A stretch of DNA of 64,000 nucleotides from an uncultured Lachnospiraceae bacterium (GTDB lineage Bacteria; Bacillota; Clostridia; Lachnospirales; Lachnospiraceae). Position numbers and translations under genes: made by a program. Below are positions 36,473-45,653 of the stretch, in pieces. The stretch spans positions 62,001 through 126,000 of the forward strand of contig CATKXY010000004.1 of assembly GCA_949840915.1 (NCBI GenBank). The letters are read 5' to 3'. The stretch's first letter is position 1. Each line of letters starts with the position of its first letter. Below the pieces are notes generated by a model, which made no database searches, was not told the DNA's origin, and saw only the letters and a list, made by a program, of their open reading frames with translations.

Positions 36473-37696
36473 TCAGATATTGGTGCGCACCTGCTTGGGC
36501 TTATAGCCCTCCTTCTCCAGCGCATCCATGATCTGTTTCTTGTGTTCTGTGCCGAAGGCCTCCAGCGTGATGCGTAGCTCCACCGCAGCACTGCGGTTTA
36601 TCGACACAAACTGATTGTGCTCCAGCTTGATGACATTGCCGTTTACATCGGCGATAATGCCGGACACTCTGCAGAGCTCGCCGGGCTTATCCGGAAGCAG
36701 TACGGAGACGGTGAATATCCTGTCTCGCATGATCAGTCCCTGCTGAACCACAGAGGACATGGTGATCACATCCATATTGCCGCCGCTCAGGATCGATACC
36801 ACCTTTTTGTCGGATATCTTCAGATGCTTCAACGCAGCCACCGTCAGCAGTCCCGAATTCTCCACCACCATCTTGTGATTTTCCACCATATCCAAAAACG
36901 CCACCACCAGCTCCTCATCCTCCACGGTGATGATATCGTCCAGATTGGCCTGCAGATAAGGGAACAGCTTCTCTCCGGGCGTCTTCACCGCCGTGCCGTC
37001 GGCTATGGTACTGACTCTCGGCAGCGTTGTCACTTTGCTGTTTTTCAGGGATTCCTGCATACAGTTTGCCCCCGCGGGCTCCACGCCGATGACTTTGATC
37101 TTGGGATTCAGGAGTTTTGCCAGAGTGGACACGCCCGTGGCAAGCCCGCCGCCGCCGATGGGTACCAGAATGTAATCCACCAGAGGCAGTTCCTTAAATA
37201 TTTCCATGGCGATGGTTCCCTGTCCCGTGGCTACTGTCAGATCGTCAAAGGGATGGATAAAGGTATAGCCATGTTCCTCGGCCAGCTCATAGGCCTTGGC
37301 GCAGGCTTCGTCATACACATCGCCCCAGAGAACCACTTCAGCGCCATAGCTCTTGGTGCGGTTCACTTTCATGAGCGGCGTGGTCGTGGGCATCACAATG
37401 GTCGCCCCGGCTCCGTAGCACTTCGCAGCATAGGCTACCCCCTGGGCATGATTGCCCGCAGAGGCGGTGATCAGTCCTTTACTTCTCTCCTCGTCCGTCA
37501 GCGTGCTCATCTTATAATAAGCACCGCGCAGCTTGTACGCCCCGGTAAACTGCATGTTTTCAGGCTTCAAATACACACGGTTTCCGGTCTGTGCACTGAA
37601 ATAGTCGCTGTACACCAGCTTAGTCTCGGAAGCCACCTTGCGTACTACCTCGCTGGCCTCCTCAAATTTACTCAGAGTCAACATTTGTTCTTCCAT
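36473..37696 (-). CDS. ilvA: Threonine ammonia-lyase with C-terminal ACT domain
   Basis: PLP enzyme that converts threonine to 2-oxobutyrate and ammonia, for isoleucine synthesis or threonine catabolism. The 407-residue protein has the PLP lysine in FTGAYKLRGAYY near residue 54, ASAGNHAQGVA, the glycine loop VPIGGGGLATG and the C-terminal LSGGNMD. A single ACT domain (about 330-400) suggests amino-acid regulation; the length fits TdcB/IlvA2-type enzymes. It overlaps the end of ftsY by 29 bases, with GGAGG six bases before its ATG, so it is co-transcribed with rnc-smc-ftsY. No other ilv gene is nearby. Confidence 0.94.
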   Translation of the reverse strand: MEEQMLTLSKFEEASEVVRKVASETKLVYSDYFSAQTGNRVYLKPENMQFTGAYKLRGAYYKMSTLTDEERSKGLITASAGNHAQGVAYAAKCYGAGATIVMPTTTPLMKVNRTKSYGAEVVLWGDVYDEACAKAYELAEEHGYTFIHPFDDLTVATGQGTIAMEIFKELPLVDYILVPIGGGGLATGVSTLAKLLNPKIKVIGVEPAGANCMQESLKNSKVTTLPRVSTIADGTAVKTPGEKLFPYLQANLDDIITVEDEELVVAFLDMVENHKMVVENSGLLTVAALKHLKISDKKVVSILSGGNMDVITMSSVVQQGLIMRDRIFTVSVLLPDKPGELCRVSGIIADVNGNVIKLEHNQFVSINRSAAVELRITLEAFGTEHKKQIMDALEKEGYKPKQVRTNI

Positions 37697-38639
37697 CTTG
37701 CTCCTCCTCCATGTTCACATCAAACAATGCGTTCACAAACTCATCCGGGTCAAACTTCTGGAGATCGTCTATAGACTCGCCCACCCCGATATACTTCACC
37801 GGCACATTGAGCTCGGACTGGATCGCCACTGCGATACCGCCCTTGGCCGTGCCGTCCATCTTGGTGAGCACAATACCTGTGAGACTGGCCACGTCACCAA
37901 ACTCTCTGGCCTGCACCAGGGCGTTTTGACCCGTGGTACCGTCCAGCACGATGAGATTCTCACGATGCGCGTCCGGGAACTGTGCGTCGATGATACGGTT
38001 CATTTTGCGCAGCTCCTCCATCAGATTTTTCTTGTTGTGGAGCCGCCCCGCAGTGTCGATCAAAAGAACGTCCACGCCCCGGGCTTTGGCCGCACTCACC
38101 GCGTCATACACCACACTGGCGGGGTCCGCCCCCTCCGTGCCGCCGATCATGGGTACATCCGCCCGCCTGGCCCACTCGGCAAGCTGTTCTCCGGCCGCCG
38201 CGCGAAAAGTATCTGCGGCTGCGATCAGCACCTTGCTTCCCTGGGCCTTCAGCTTCCCGGCAAGCTTCCCCACCGAGGTGGTCTTTCCCACGCCGTTGAC
38301 GCCGATCACCATGATGACGGACTGCCTGTGCTCAAAATCATAGGCTGTCTCATCCACTCTCATCTGCTCCCGAATGCTATCCACCAGAAGCTGCTTACAG
38401 TCCGCAGGTTCTTTGATGTGCCGCTCCCGCACCTGTTCCTTTAATCTCCCGATAATGGAGGCGGTAGCATTGACGCCGATATCCCCCATGATAAGGATTT
38501 CCTCCAGCTCCTCATAAAAATCGTCGTCAATGGAGGAAAATCCGCTGAACACAGAATCGATCCCACGCACGATATTGTTGCGGGTCTTGGTCAGCCCTTC
38601 CTTCAGTCGTGTAAAAAAGCCTTTTTTCTCCTCGCTCAT
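37668..38639 (-). CDS. ftsY: Signal recognition particle receptor FtsY
   Basis: Membrane-associated GTPase that receives the SRP-ribosome complex. The 323-residue product has a short N-terminal region, an NG domain with GVNGVGKTTSVGKLA near 125, DTAGRLHNKKNLM, TKMDGTAKGG and a C-terminal GESIDDLQKFDPDEFVNALF. The long acidic A domain of E. coli FtsY is absent, as usual in Gram-positives. It follows smc by nine bases and the smc stop lies inside its ribosome binding site. Confidence 0.97.
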   Translation of the reverse strand: MSEEKKGFFTRLKEGLTKTRNNIVRGIDSVFSGFSSIDDDFYEELEEILIMGDIGVNATASIIGRLKEQVRERHIKEPADCKQLLVDSIREQMRVDETAYDFEHRQSVIMVIGVNGVGKTTSVGKLAGKLKAQGSKVLIAAADTFRAAAGEQLAEWARRADVPMIGGTEGADPASVVYDAVSAAKARGVDVLLIDTAGRLHNKKNLMEELRKMNRIIDAQFPDAHRENLIVLDGTTGQNALVQAREFGDVASLTGIVLTKMDGTAKGGIAVAIQSELNVPVKYIGVGESIDDLQKFDPDEFVNALFDVNMEEEQDGRTNVDSE

Positions 38640-38648
38640 AGTAACCTC

Positions 38649-41600
38649 TCAATCGTCCAGTTCCTTGTCGATCAGATTCACACTCACCAGTGTGGAGACT
38701 CCCTTCTCCTGCATGGTGATTCCATAGAGTCTGTCCACCTGCTCCATGGTGCCTCTTCTGTGGGTGATAACGATAAACTGTGTGTTCTTCGTCAGCTTAT
38801 GTAGATACTTTGCAAACCGTCCCACATTGGAATCGTCCAGCGCCGCCTCGATCTCATCCAACAGACAGAACGGCGAAGGCTTCAGATTCTGGATCGCAAA
38901 CAGCAGTGCAATGGCGGTCAATGCCTTCTCACCGCCGGAGAGCTGCATCATATTCTGCAGCTTCTTGCCGGGGGGCTGGGCGATAATGCGTATGCCCGCC
39001 TCCAGAATATCCTCTTCCTCCATGAGCTCAAGGGTACCTTTTCCGCCGCCGAACAGCTCTTTGAACACCTTGTCAAACTCTCTGGTGATATCCGCAAACT
39101 TCTCCGTAAACTGTCTGCGCATGGCGGAGTCCAGCTCTTCGATGATCTTCTCCAGCGTCTTTTCCGCCTCCACCAGATCGTCGTGCTGCGTCTTCATGAA
39201 GGTATATCGCTCCATCAGATTCTTATAATCCTCGATGGCGTTGACATTCACATCTCCCAGACGTTTTATCTGCTCCTTCAGAGCTGCCACATCCCGCTTC
39301 ATGTCCGCCAGATCCGTCATATTCTCGTCCCGCATGGCCGCGGCGTCACTCAATGTGATCTCATACTCATCCCACATGTAATTGATCTGTGCCGTGACGG
39401 ACTCCTCCAGCTTTTCCTTCTGGGCGTTCAGGCGATAGACTTCCTTGTCCAGGGCAGTCATACGCTCCGAAAGCTCCTCTCTGCTTTTGAAGAAGTTTTT
39501 CTGACTCACAGTCAGCTCTTCCTTGCGGGCGATATTCTCCTTCAGATTTTGCTCGGACTCGTTCTGGGCATCATGGGAAGCCGTGATCGTCTTTTGAAGC
39601 TCCGCGATCTGCTCCTGCTTTTGTTCTACTGCCCCGGCATTCTCCTCAAGCGTCTGCAGGATTTCTGCAAGCTCAGCCTGAAAACGCTCCAGCTCTCCGT
39701 CGATACGGTCCGCATTGGCCTGATGGAAGCTCTGCGTCTGCAGCATTTTGCCGACCTTTAAGTCCCACTCGGCAACCTGCGCCGCAGCCTCGGACTCGCG
39801 AACCCGTCTCTCCTCCACTTCCTTCTGTAAATTCAAAATTTCTTCCTGAGTAGTCTTCTCCAAAGTCTCGCTGTCCGAAAGTTCTTTCTGGATATCATCC
39901 TTTCCGTGCTCTATCTCAGATATCCGGCCTTCTATCTCCTGCTCTTCGGCGCGGAGGTTCTGAGCGCCCTCCTGTTCCTCTTCCATGCGTTCCCTGGCCT
40001 GTGCGATATTGAGACGGGCCGTATTCTGCGCGATGGATTTGCGCTGAAGCTCCGCTTTTAAGGTCTCCAGATTCATGCGCAGCTTATTTCTTCTGGCTTT
40101 GGTGTCCGCGATCTCCTGGTTCACCTCATCCACTGTGGCCAGAAGCTTTTTTACGCTCTTTGTAAGCTCCTCAATCTCCCGGCGTCTTCCCAGCAGATTG
40201 CTGTTGTTTTTGAAGGCGCCTCCGCTGATGGCTCCACCGGGCACCAAAAGCTCGCCCTCCAGAGTCACCATCCTGATGCCGTAATCATATTTGCGCGCGA
40301 TCTTCACCGCGTTGTCCACATTGTCAACCACCACGATGCGGCCCAGCATGGCCTTCGCAACATTTTGGTACTTTTTGTCGATTTCCACCAGCTCGTCAGC
40401 CATGCCGATGACACCCTTTTCCTTCAGAGAGTCCGGATTTTTGAACTCCTGGGGCTTCGTAATGCTGGTGAGCGGCAGAAAGGTGGCTCTGCCCAGACGA
40501 TTCTGTTTTAAATACTGAATCATCTTCTTTGCAGTATTTTCGTCATCGGTGACGATATTCTGGATATTGCCTCCCAGTGCGGTCTCAATGGCCGTCTCGT
40601 ACTTCTTGTCTACTTTGATGATATCAGCCACCACGCCGATGATGCCTTTTTCCTTCTCCTTTTGCTCCATCACCTTCTTGACACTGCCGCCATAACCCTC
40701 ATAGCGTTCTGTCAGATTTGTCAGCGCATCCAGCTTGGACTGCTCCATATGGTAGGCCGCCTGAGTCTCCCGAAGCTTTGCGTCCAGATTGGTAAGCTTC
40801 ATGCGGATATCTCCCAGCTCCAGATTGACTCCGGCCTCCTCCTCATTCATCTTGCCCAGCTCTGCAGTGACAGCCTCAAACTCTGCCTCCAGCTGCTTCA
40901 GCTGTTCCTCTCTGGCAGCCTCCTCCGACTTGGCTCTGAGAAGCCTGGAATTGAGCTCCGCTTTCCTGATATTGATCTGCTCCATCATCGTATCAAAACG
41001 TCCCAGTCTGGACTTGATGGTGGCGCGCTGATTCAGTTCTCCAATTATGACATTTTTGCCGTTTTCTATCTTACCGTTCAGTTCCTCAATCTCGGCCTGA
41101 ATCTGTTGAAGTGCGGCCCGCACCGAATCCGCGGTGTCCGAAATCTCCTGCACCTGATCGTCGATGGCCTGCTTTTCCTTCAGGATTCCCTGCTTCTCCT
41201 GATTGTGCGTGTCGATCTCCTGCTGCAGAGCGCTCTTTCGGTTGTTCAAATGCGCGGCACTGCCCTCGGCCGAATGGATCTGCTCCCGCAATACATTGAT
41301 CTGGCCCTCCAGCTTTCCGCGCAAGAGTCCGGTGTCTGTCAGATTCTCTCTGGCGGTCTCGATGGCCGCATCCAGCGTCTCTATCTCTGTCTGAATGCGC
41401 TCATATTCCGATTTGATGCCCTCGTACTGTTCTGCGGCATCCTGCAGATCGCGTCCTGCAATATCATACTTTTCTCCCACGGACTGAAGCTGTCCCCTCA
41501 GACGGCCGTTTTCCATGAGAAACATATTCACATCCAGATTCTTTAATTCCTCTTTTTTCTTCAAGTAGATCTTTGCAGTCTCAGACTGCTTCTCCAACGG

Positions 41601-42209
41601 CCCGGTCTGTTTCTCCAGCTCGGTCAGAATGTCGGATACACGCACCAGATTCTGCTGCTCATTCAAGAGCTTCTGCTGGGCGGCTGCTTTGCGGCGCTTG
41701 AATTTCACAATACCCGCAGCCTCGTCAAAAAGCTCCCTGCGCTCCTCCGGTCTGCCGCTCAAAATCTTGTCAATCTGCCCTTGTCCGATAATGGAATATC
41801 CTTCTTTTCCGATACCGGTATCATAAAAAAGCTCATTCACATCCTTCAGACGGCATAAGGTTCCGTTGAGCAGATATTCACTTTCTCCGGAACGGTAGAT
41901 TCTCCGCGCCACAGTCACCTCGTCGTAATCGATGGCGAGCTGGTGGTCGGAATTGTCCAGTGTGATTGCCACATAAGCATAGCTTAACGGCTTCCTGGTC
42001 TCTGTTCCCGAGAAAATGACATCCTGCATGCTGGCTCCGCGCAGCTGTTTGACGCGCTGTTCGCCCAGCACCCAGCGCACGGCGTCCGCAACATTGCTCT
42101 TTCCGCTTCCGTTAGGACCCACGATGCCCGTGATGCCGTTGTGAAACTGAAATACTATTTTGTTTGCGAAAGACTTAAAGCCGTGTACCTCAATGCTTTT
42201 TAAATACAT
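38649..42209 (-). CDS. smc: Chromosome segregation ATPase SMC
   Basis: Condensin ATPase that organises and segregates the chromosome. The 1186-residue protein has an ABC head with Walker A GPNGSGKSNVADAV near residue 32, a coiled coil (about 170-500), and a flexible hinge (about 510-670; GYGGSVKKVME...GAISGGAFKNN). A second coiled coil (670-1010) leads to the C-terminal head with signature LSGGEKALTAIALLFA and Walker B CLLDEIEAALDD. Length and order match Gram-positive SMC. It overlaps rnc by 20 bases and is followed by ftsY. Confidence 0.98.
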   Translation of the reverse strand: MYLKSIEVHGFKSFANKIVFQFHNGITGIVGPNGSGKSNVADAVRWVLGEQRVKQLRGASMQDVIFSGTETRKPLSYAYVAITLDNSDHQLAIDYDEVTVARRIYRSGESEYLLNGTLCRLKDVNELFYDTGIGKEGYSIIGQGQIDKILSGRPEERRELFDEAAGIVKFKRRKAAAQQKLLNEQQNLVRVSDILTELEKQTGPLEKQSETAKIYLKKKEELKNLDVNMFLMENGRLRGQLQSVGEKYDIAGRDLQDAAEQYEGIKSEYERIQTEIETLDAAIETARENLTDTGLLRGKLEGQINVLREQIHSAEGSAAHLNNRKSALQQEIDTHNQEKQGILKEKQAIDDQVQEISDTADSVRAALQQIQAEIEELNGKIENGKNVIIGELNQRATIKSRLGRFDTMMEQINIRKAELNSRLLRAKSEEAAREEQLKQLEAEFEAVTAELGKMNEEEAGVNLELGDIRMKLTNLDAKLRETQAAYHMEQSKLDALTNLTERYEGYGGSVKKVMEQKEKEKGIIGVVADIIKVDKKYETAIETALGGNIQNIVTDDENTAKKMIQYLKQNRLGRATFLPLTSITKPQEFKNPDSLKEKGVIGMADELVEIDKKYQNVAKAMLGRIVVVDNVDNAVKIARKYDYGIRMVTLEGELLVPGGAISGGAFKNNSNLLGRRREIEELTKSVKKLLATVDEVNQEIADTKARRNKLRMNLETLKAELQRKSIAQNTARLNIAQARERMEEEQEGAQNLRAEEQEIEGRISEIEHGKDDIQKELSDSETLEKTTQEEILNLQKEVEERRVRESEAAAQVAEWDLKVGKMLQTQSFHQANADRIDGELERFQAELAEILQTLEENAGAVEQKQEQIAELQKTITASHDAQNESEQNLKENIARKEELTVSQKNFFKSREELSERMTALDKEVYRLNAQKEKLEESVTAQINYMWDEYEITLSDAAAMRDENMTDLADMKRDVAALKEQIKRLGDVNVNAIEDYKNLMERYTFMKTQHDDLVEAEKTLEKIIEELDSAMRRQFTEKFADITREFDKVFKELFGGGKGTLELMEEEDILEAGIRIIAQPPGKKLQNMMQLSGGEKALTAIALLFAIQNLKPSPFCLLDEIEAALDDSNVGRFAKYLHKLTKNTQFIVITHRRGTMEQVDRLYGITMQEKGVSTLVSVNLIDKELDD

Positions 42210-42903
42210 ATCCCTGTTCCTTCAAAAAAAGCAGCGCCTCATAAGCCGCCTGCTGTTCCGCCGCTTTCTTTGTCCTTCCCAAGCCTCTCCCGAGACTTTT
42301 GTCCTCCATGATGACTTCCACCGCAAAGGTCTTGCTGTGCTCCGGTCCGCTCTCCTCCAAGAGCTCATAATGAAACTCTTTCTTTAACACGCCTTGGATC
42401 AGCTCCTGAAGATTGCTCTTGCTGTCATAAAACAGCCGCTTATTCTCCAGATCCGAGAGAATAAACCGATCAATAAACCGCCTGGCGGGCTCCATACCGC
42501 CGTCCAGATAAATAGCGCCGATCACAGCCTCCATGGCGTCGGAGGTAATGCTGTCCCGTTCTCTTCCCCCGGTCAGCTCCTCCCCCTTTCCCAGACGCAT
42601 GAAGCTCCCCAGCTCCAGATCCCGCGCGCAGAAAGCCAGCGCAGGTTCACAGACCATGGATGCCCGAAGCTTGGTGAGTTCGCCCTCCGGAAGCAGCCTG
42701 TGCTCATGGAACAGGAACTCACTGGACACCAGCTCCAGCACTGCATCTCCCAGAAATTCCAGACGTTCATAATCCTCCGTCCTGTTGATTTTCTGTTCAT
42801 TGATAAACGAGCTGTGTGTAACTGCCTGCTTTAACAGCCTGATCTCGCGGAAGCGATATCCTATGCGTTCTTCCAATGTTTTTAATTCATATCCGTCCCG
42901 CAT
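42190..42903 (-). CDS. rnc: Ribonuclease III
   Basis: Double-strand RNA endonuclease for rRNA and mRNA processing. The 237-residue protein has the catalytic block YERLEFLGDAVLELVSSEFLF near 43-63 and a second acidic site in SDAMEAVIGAIYLDGG. A C-terminal double-strand RNA-binding domain (about 160-230) contains FAVEVIMEDKSLGRGLGRTKKAAEQQAA split across residues 190-220. The ATG at 42903 follows GAGGAGG. It lies upstream of smc, as in Bacillus. Confidence 0.98.
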   Translation of the reverse strand: MRDGYELKTLEERIGYRFREIRLLKQAVTHSSFINEQKINRTEDYERLEFLGDAVLELVSSEFLFHEHRLLPEGELTKLRASMVCEPALAFCARDLELGSFMRLGKGEELTGGRERDSITSDAMEAVIGAIYLDGGMEPARRFIDRFILSDLENKRLFYDSKSNLQELIQGVLKKEFHYELLEESGPEHSKTFAVEVIMEDKSLGRGLGRTKKAAEQQAAYEALLFLKEQGYVFKKH

Positions 42904-42924
42904 GTTCCTCCTCTATTGTCACGC

Positions 42925-42960
42925 AAAAAAGTATTCCCAAATACGGAGATTCGGGAATAC
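42925..42960 (-). terminator. Terminator between acpP and rnc
   Basis: GTATTCCC (42931-42938) pairs with GGGAATAC (42953-42960); on the minus strand the stem is followed by six T (42930-42925). It ends the plsX-acpP transcript; I see no clear separate promoter for rnc, so read-through is likely. Confidence 0.85.
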
Positions 42961-42977
42961 CTGAGCAACTGAATCCT

Positions 42978-43208
42978 TTAGTTCAAAGCACCTTTAATCA
43001 ATTCCACTGCTTCCTCAACCGTTGTTATCTTCTCAGCCTTCTCCGCAGGAATCTCAATATCAAACTCTTCCTCGATCCCCATAATGATCTGGAACACATC
43101 CAGGGAGTCTGCTCCGAGGTCGTCCATGAATGTGGATTCCGGCGTAATCTCCTCGGGGTCCACATTCAACACTTCTGCGATTACTTTCTTCAACTTTTCC
43201 AATTCCAT
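42978..43208 (-). CDS. acpP: Acyl carrier protein
   Basis: A 76-residue acidic carrier of fatty-acyl intermediates. The phosphopantetheine serine is in [21 protein letters not shown] near residue 36. The C-terminal helix [15 protein letters not shown] is typical. The ATG follows AAGGAAC. It lies between plsX and rnc, the usual position in Bacillus/Clostridium, and ends at a terminator. Confidence 0.97.
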   Translation of the reverse strand: MELEKLKKVIAEVLNVDPEEITPESTFMDDLGADSLDVFQIIMGIEEEFDIEIPAEKAEKITTVEEAVELIKGALN

Positions 43209-43290
43209 GTCACTGTTCCTTCTTTCTTATGAATTTGCAAAAATTTATATTGAGCAGTTTCCTGCCAATTTACACTCATCCGTTTGAAAC

Positions 43291-44301
43291 CTAATCCTCC
43301 AGGACAATTTTCTCCCTGATCTTGTCATTTATACGCTGCTCCTGGAAGGTCAGACACTGGAGGATCGAGTTTTTGATCTCCACAGCCTTGCTGCTTCCGT
43401 GAGTCTTCACCACCAGTCCGTTCAGACCCAGAAGCGGCGCTCCGCCGTACTCCTCCGTATCAAAGCTCTTCAGCGTTTTTTTCAGCGCAGGCTTCACCAG
43501 CATCGCTCCGATCGTGCTGCGCAGCGTACTTGTCATGCCTTCTTTTACCTTCTTGATCAGGACGCCGCCCACACCCTCATACATCTTCAGGATGACATTG
43601 CCCACAAACGCCTCGCAGACCACAACGTCCGCGGCTCCGCCGGGTATATCCCTGGCCTCCACGCTGCCGATAAAATTGATCTCCGGACAATTCTTCAAAA
43701 GCGGAAAGGTCTCCTTCACAAGAGCGTTGCCCTTCTCCTCCTCGGCACCGATATTTACGATGCCCACTCTGGGATTTTTTACTCCCATGATATTTTCCAT
43801 ATATACGCTTCCCATCTTGGCAAACTGTAAAAGATGAGAAGGTCTCGCGTCCACATTCGCGCCGCAGTCAATCAAAAGAGCCACGCCCTCCGCCGTGGGA
43901 ATCAGCGGGGCGAGCGGAGGTCTCTCCACACCCTTGATACGGCCCACGATCACCTGCCCTCCTACCAGAACGGCTCCGGTGCTCCCGGCGGACACAAGCG
44001 CGTCGCACGTTCCGTCCTTTACCATATACATGGCCTTTACAATAGAGGAATTCTTTTTCTTGCGGATGGCCATCACAGGCGGCTCCGCCATCTCGATGAC
44101 CTCCTCCGCATGGACGATCTCCACCTGTTCGGGATCGTATTGATATTTTCCGAGTTCCTCCGCCACGGCAGGCTCTCTGCCCACAAGATATACTTTGATG
44201 CGCTTGTCGGCATTTATGGCCTCCACTGCGCCCTTCACAATTTCACCGGGTGCATTGTCTCCACCCATGGCATCCACTGCCACCTTTACCATCTCGGCCA
44301 T
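43291..44301 (-). CDS. plsX: Phosphate acyltransferase PlsX
   Basis: Converts acyl-ACP to acyl-phosphate, the donor used by PlsY. The 336-residue product begins with VKVAVDAMGGDNAPGEIVKG and has VSAGSTGAVLVGG, LLIDCGANVDARPSHLLQFA, GIVNIGAEEEKGN and FVGNVILKMYEG, all PlsX hallmarks. The ATG at 44301 follows AGAGGGAAG; a longer frame begins nine codons upstream without a clear signal. It has its own promoter and is followed by acpP. Confidence 0.97.
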   Translation of the reverse strand: MAEMVKVAVDAMGGDNAPGEIVKGAVEAINADKRIKVYLVGREPAVAEELGKYQYDPEQVEIVHAEEVIEMAEPPVMAIRKKKNSSIVKAMYMVKDGTCDALVSAGSTGAVLVGGQVIVGRIKGVERPPLAPLIPTAEGVALLIDCGANVDARPSHLLQFAKMGSVYMENIMGVKNPRVGIVNIGAEEEKGNALVKETFPLLKNCPEINFIGSVEARDIPGGAADVVVCEAFVGNVILKMYEGVGGVLIKKVKEGMTSTLRSTIGAMLVKPALKKTLKSFDTEEYGGAPLLGLNGLVVKTHGSSKAVEIKNSILQCLTFQEQRINDKIREKIVLED

Positions 44302-44354
44302 TTTTCTTCCCTCTCCGCGCAGCGCCAAAAAATGGTTTTTCTACGCTCTTTACT

Positions 44355-44383
44355 ACTATACTAAACAGCTTTATAAAAATCAA
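44355..44383 (-). promoter_or_regulatory. Promoter of plsX-acpP
   Basis: TTGATT (44383-44378), a 17-base spacer and TATAGT (44360-44355), just after the rpmF terminator. Confidence 0.7.
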
Positions 44384-44393
44384 GTATAAAATG

Positions 44394-44425
44394 AAAAAGG
44401 CTTCTCCCTTCCGGAAAAAGCCTTT
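44394..44425 (-). terminator. Terminator of yceD-rpmF
   Basis: AAAGGCTT (44396-44403) pairs with AAGCCTTT (44418-44425); the minus strand continues in T. The inner loop contains a short TTCC/GGAA pairing. Confidence 0.78.
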
Positions 44426-44476
44426 GTCTCACATGTAAAGCCCTCATATAACCTACATAGAGCCCGTCGCCGGACA

Positions 44477-44656
44477 TCAGTCGGTCTCGACGATCTGCTT
44501 CTTATTGTAGGAACCACAGTTCTTGCAAACCCTGTGAGGCATCATCAGCGCGCCACACTTGCTGCACTTTACCAGAGTAGGAGCACTCATCTTCCAGTTT
44601 GCTCTTCTCTTGTCTCTTCTACCTTTGGAAGATTTATTCTTGGGACAAATAGACAT
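44477..44656 (-). CDS. rpmF: 50S ribosomal protein L32
   Basis: A 59-residue zinc-ribbon ribosomal protein. Translation of the minus strand begins MSICPKNKSSKGRRDKRRAN and carries the four zinc ligands as CSKC and CKNC separated by about ten residues. It ends in KKQIVETD. The ATG at 44656 has GGAGG upstream (GGAGGTGTAACG). It lies three bases downstream of the DUF177/YceD gene, the invariant partner of rpmF, and upstream of plsX. Confidence 0.97.
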   Translation of the reverse strand: MSICPKNKSSKGRRDKRRANWKMSAPTLVKCSKCGALMMPHRVCKNCGSYNKKQIVETD

Positions 44657-44658
44657 CG

Positions 44659-45189
44659 TTACACCTCCTTATCCGCGTTAAAAATATCTTTTATTGCCGC
44701 CATACGGGGGTCGGGTACGAAGGTGTCGCAGCCACATTCCCTCTCGTTCAGATTCTGTCCGCAGACCGGGCACACGCCCTTGCAGTCTTCCTTACACAAA
44801 ATCTTCACAGGCCAGTTTACAATAATTTCGTCATACACAAAAGCCTCCACGTCAAGCTGATATCCCTCCATAAAGCTCCGGACATCCGCCTCCGCGTCCT
44901 CATCATCCGCAAGCGCTCCGGGCGCTGCCGCCGTCCTGTCAAACGAAAGCTCCAGAACAACCGGCACATCCGCAAGACATCTGTCGCAAACAGCCGCAAA
45001 GACCAGCCTGCAGCTCCCCTCCACCCTGGCCTTGTCCACGCCGATATTGGTAAAGGTAAACTCCACAGGCGATTTCTCCGCAATGGAAAAAGTACCTGCT
45101 CCGTTTGCAAAAGCGGTCATCTCCAGAGGAATCTCCCGCTTCATCACTCTGCCTTCAGAGGTTAATACATCCGATAAATTCACTAACAT
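44659..45189 (-). CDS. DUF177 / YceD-family protein
   Basis: A 176-residue protein of the YceD (DUF177) family, proposed to act in 23S rRNA or ribosome metabolism and almost always encoded just before rpmF, as here. It shows CDRCL near the middle and the C-terminal cysteine cluster CKEDCKGVCPVCGQNLNE...CGC, suggestive of metal binding. The ATG at 45189 follows AGGAG by five bases; an upstream in-frame ATG at 45213 is less likely. A strong promoter lies 55-80 bases upstream. Confidence 0.92.
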   Translation of the reverse strand: MLVNLSDVLTSEGRVMKREIPLEMTAFANGAGTFSIAEKSPVEFTFTNIGVDKARVEGSCRLVFAAVCDRCLADVPVVLELSFDRTAAAPGALADDEDAEADVRSFMEGYQLDVEAFVYDEIIVNWPVKILCKEDCKGVCPVCGQNLNERECGCDTFVPDPRMAAIKDIFNADKEV

Positions 45190-45242
45190 AGCGACTCCTA
45201 TGCACTCTATCATGCGTCAGCACTGCTTTCGCACACTGACTA

Positions 45243-45271
45243 ATTATACATACAGCGGTATATTTTGTCAA
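45243..45271 (-). promoter_or_regulatory. Promoter of yceD-rpmF
   Basis: A consensus match: TTGACA (45271-45266), a 17-base spacer and TATAAT (45248-45243). Confidence 0.88.
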
Positions 45272-45296
45272 TATCCAAATTACAAAATTCAGTCTT

Positions 45297-45589
45297 TAAA
45301 CAATGTTATTGCTGCTCAGCCAAATCCGGGCAGAAGGTATCGGGATGGAGTTTGCGCCTGGGTACGGTTGAGTGTTTTCTAACAGTGCGGATATAAAATC
45401 CTGCAATCTACGGGCCGGCACTAAGATGCATCCATGCATCGTAGTGCCTGAAATGCGCATCCGTGCGCATTTCTCCCTGGTCTCTAAACCGCACTATAAG
45501 AAAACACGCCAACCTTTACCAATGCCGCAAACTCCATCCCGATACCTCTTGCCCTGACACCGGACGATTCAGCAATAAAGATGTTTAAC
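45297..45589. repeat. Giant palindromic element, copy A
   Basis: A near-palindrome of up to about 290 bases with no gene. A perfect 22-base outer stem joins 45335-45356 and 45526-45547; weaker pairing extends out to about 45297 and 45589. Inside is a 136-base core (45372-45507). It is closed by GTGTTTTCT/AGAAAACAC-type ends and an AGTGCGG/CCGCACT stem. A 26-base unpaired arm (about 45391-45416) and two hairpins follow: GGCACTAAGATGCA with TGCATCGTAGTGCC (45417-45448), and AAATGCGCA with TGCGCATTT (45451-45472). The core recurs inverted in copy B. It may be a structured RNA, a non-autonomous mobile element or a cruciform-forming site. Confidence 0.85.
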
Positions 45590-45653
45590 ATATGCTTTGA
45601 GTCTGAATGCTGCACCGCATAGATCCTTTTGAGTTTCCGGCAATGTGGAGCTA

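Noticed and set aside
36617..37774. A 385-codon plus-strand frame opposite ilvA and ftsY
   Set aside because: Both minus-strand genes are unmistakable and the plus frame's histidine/glutamine-rich translation is typical of a reverse shadow.
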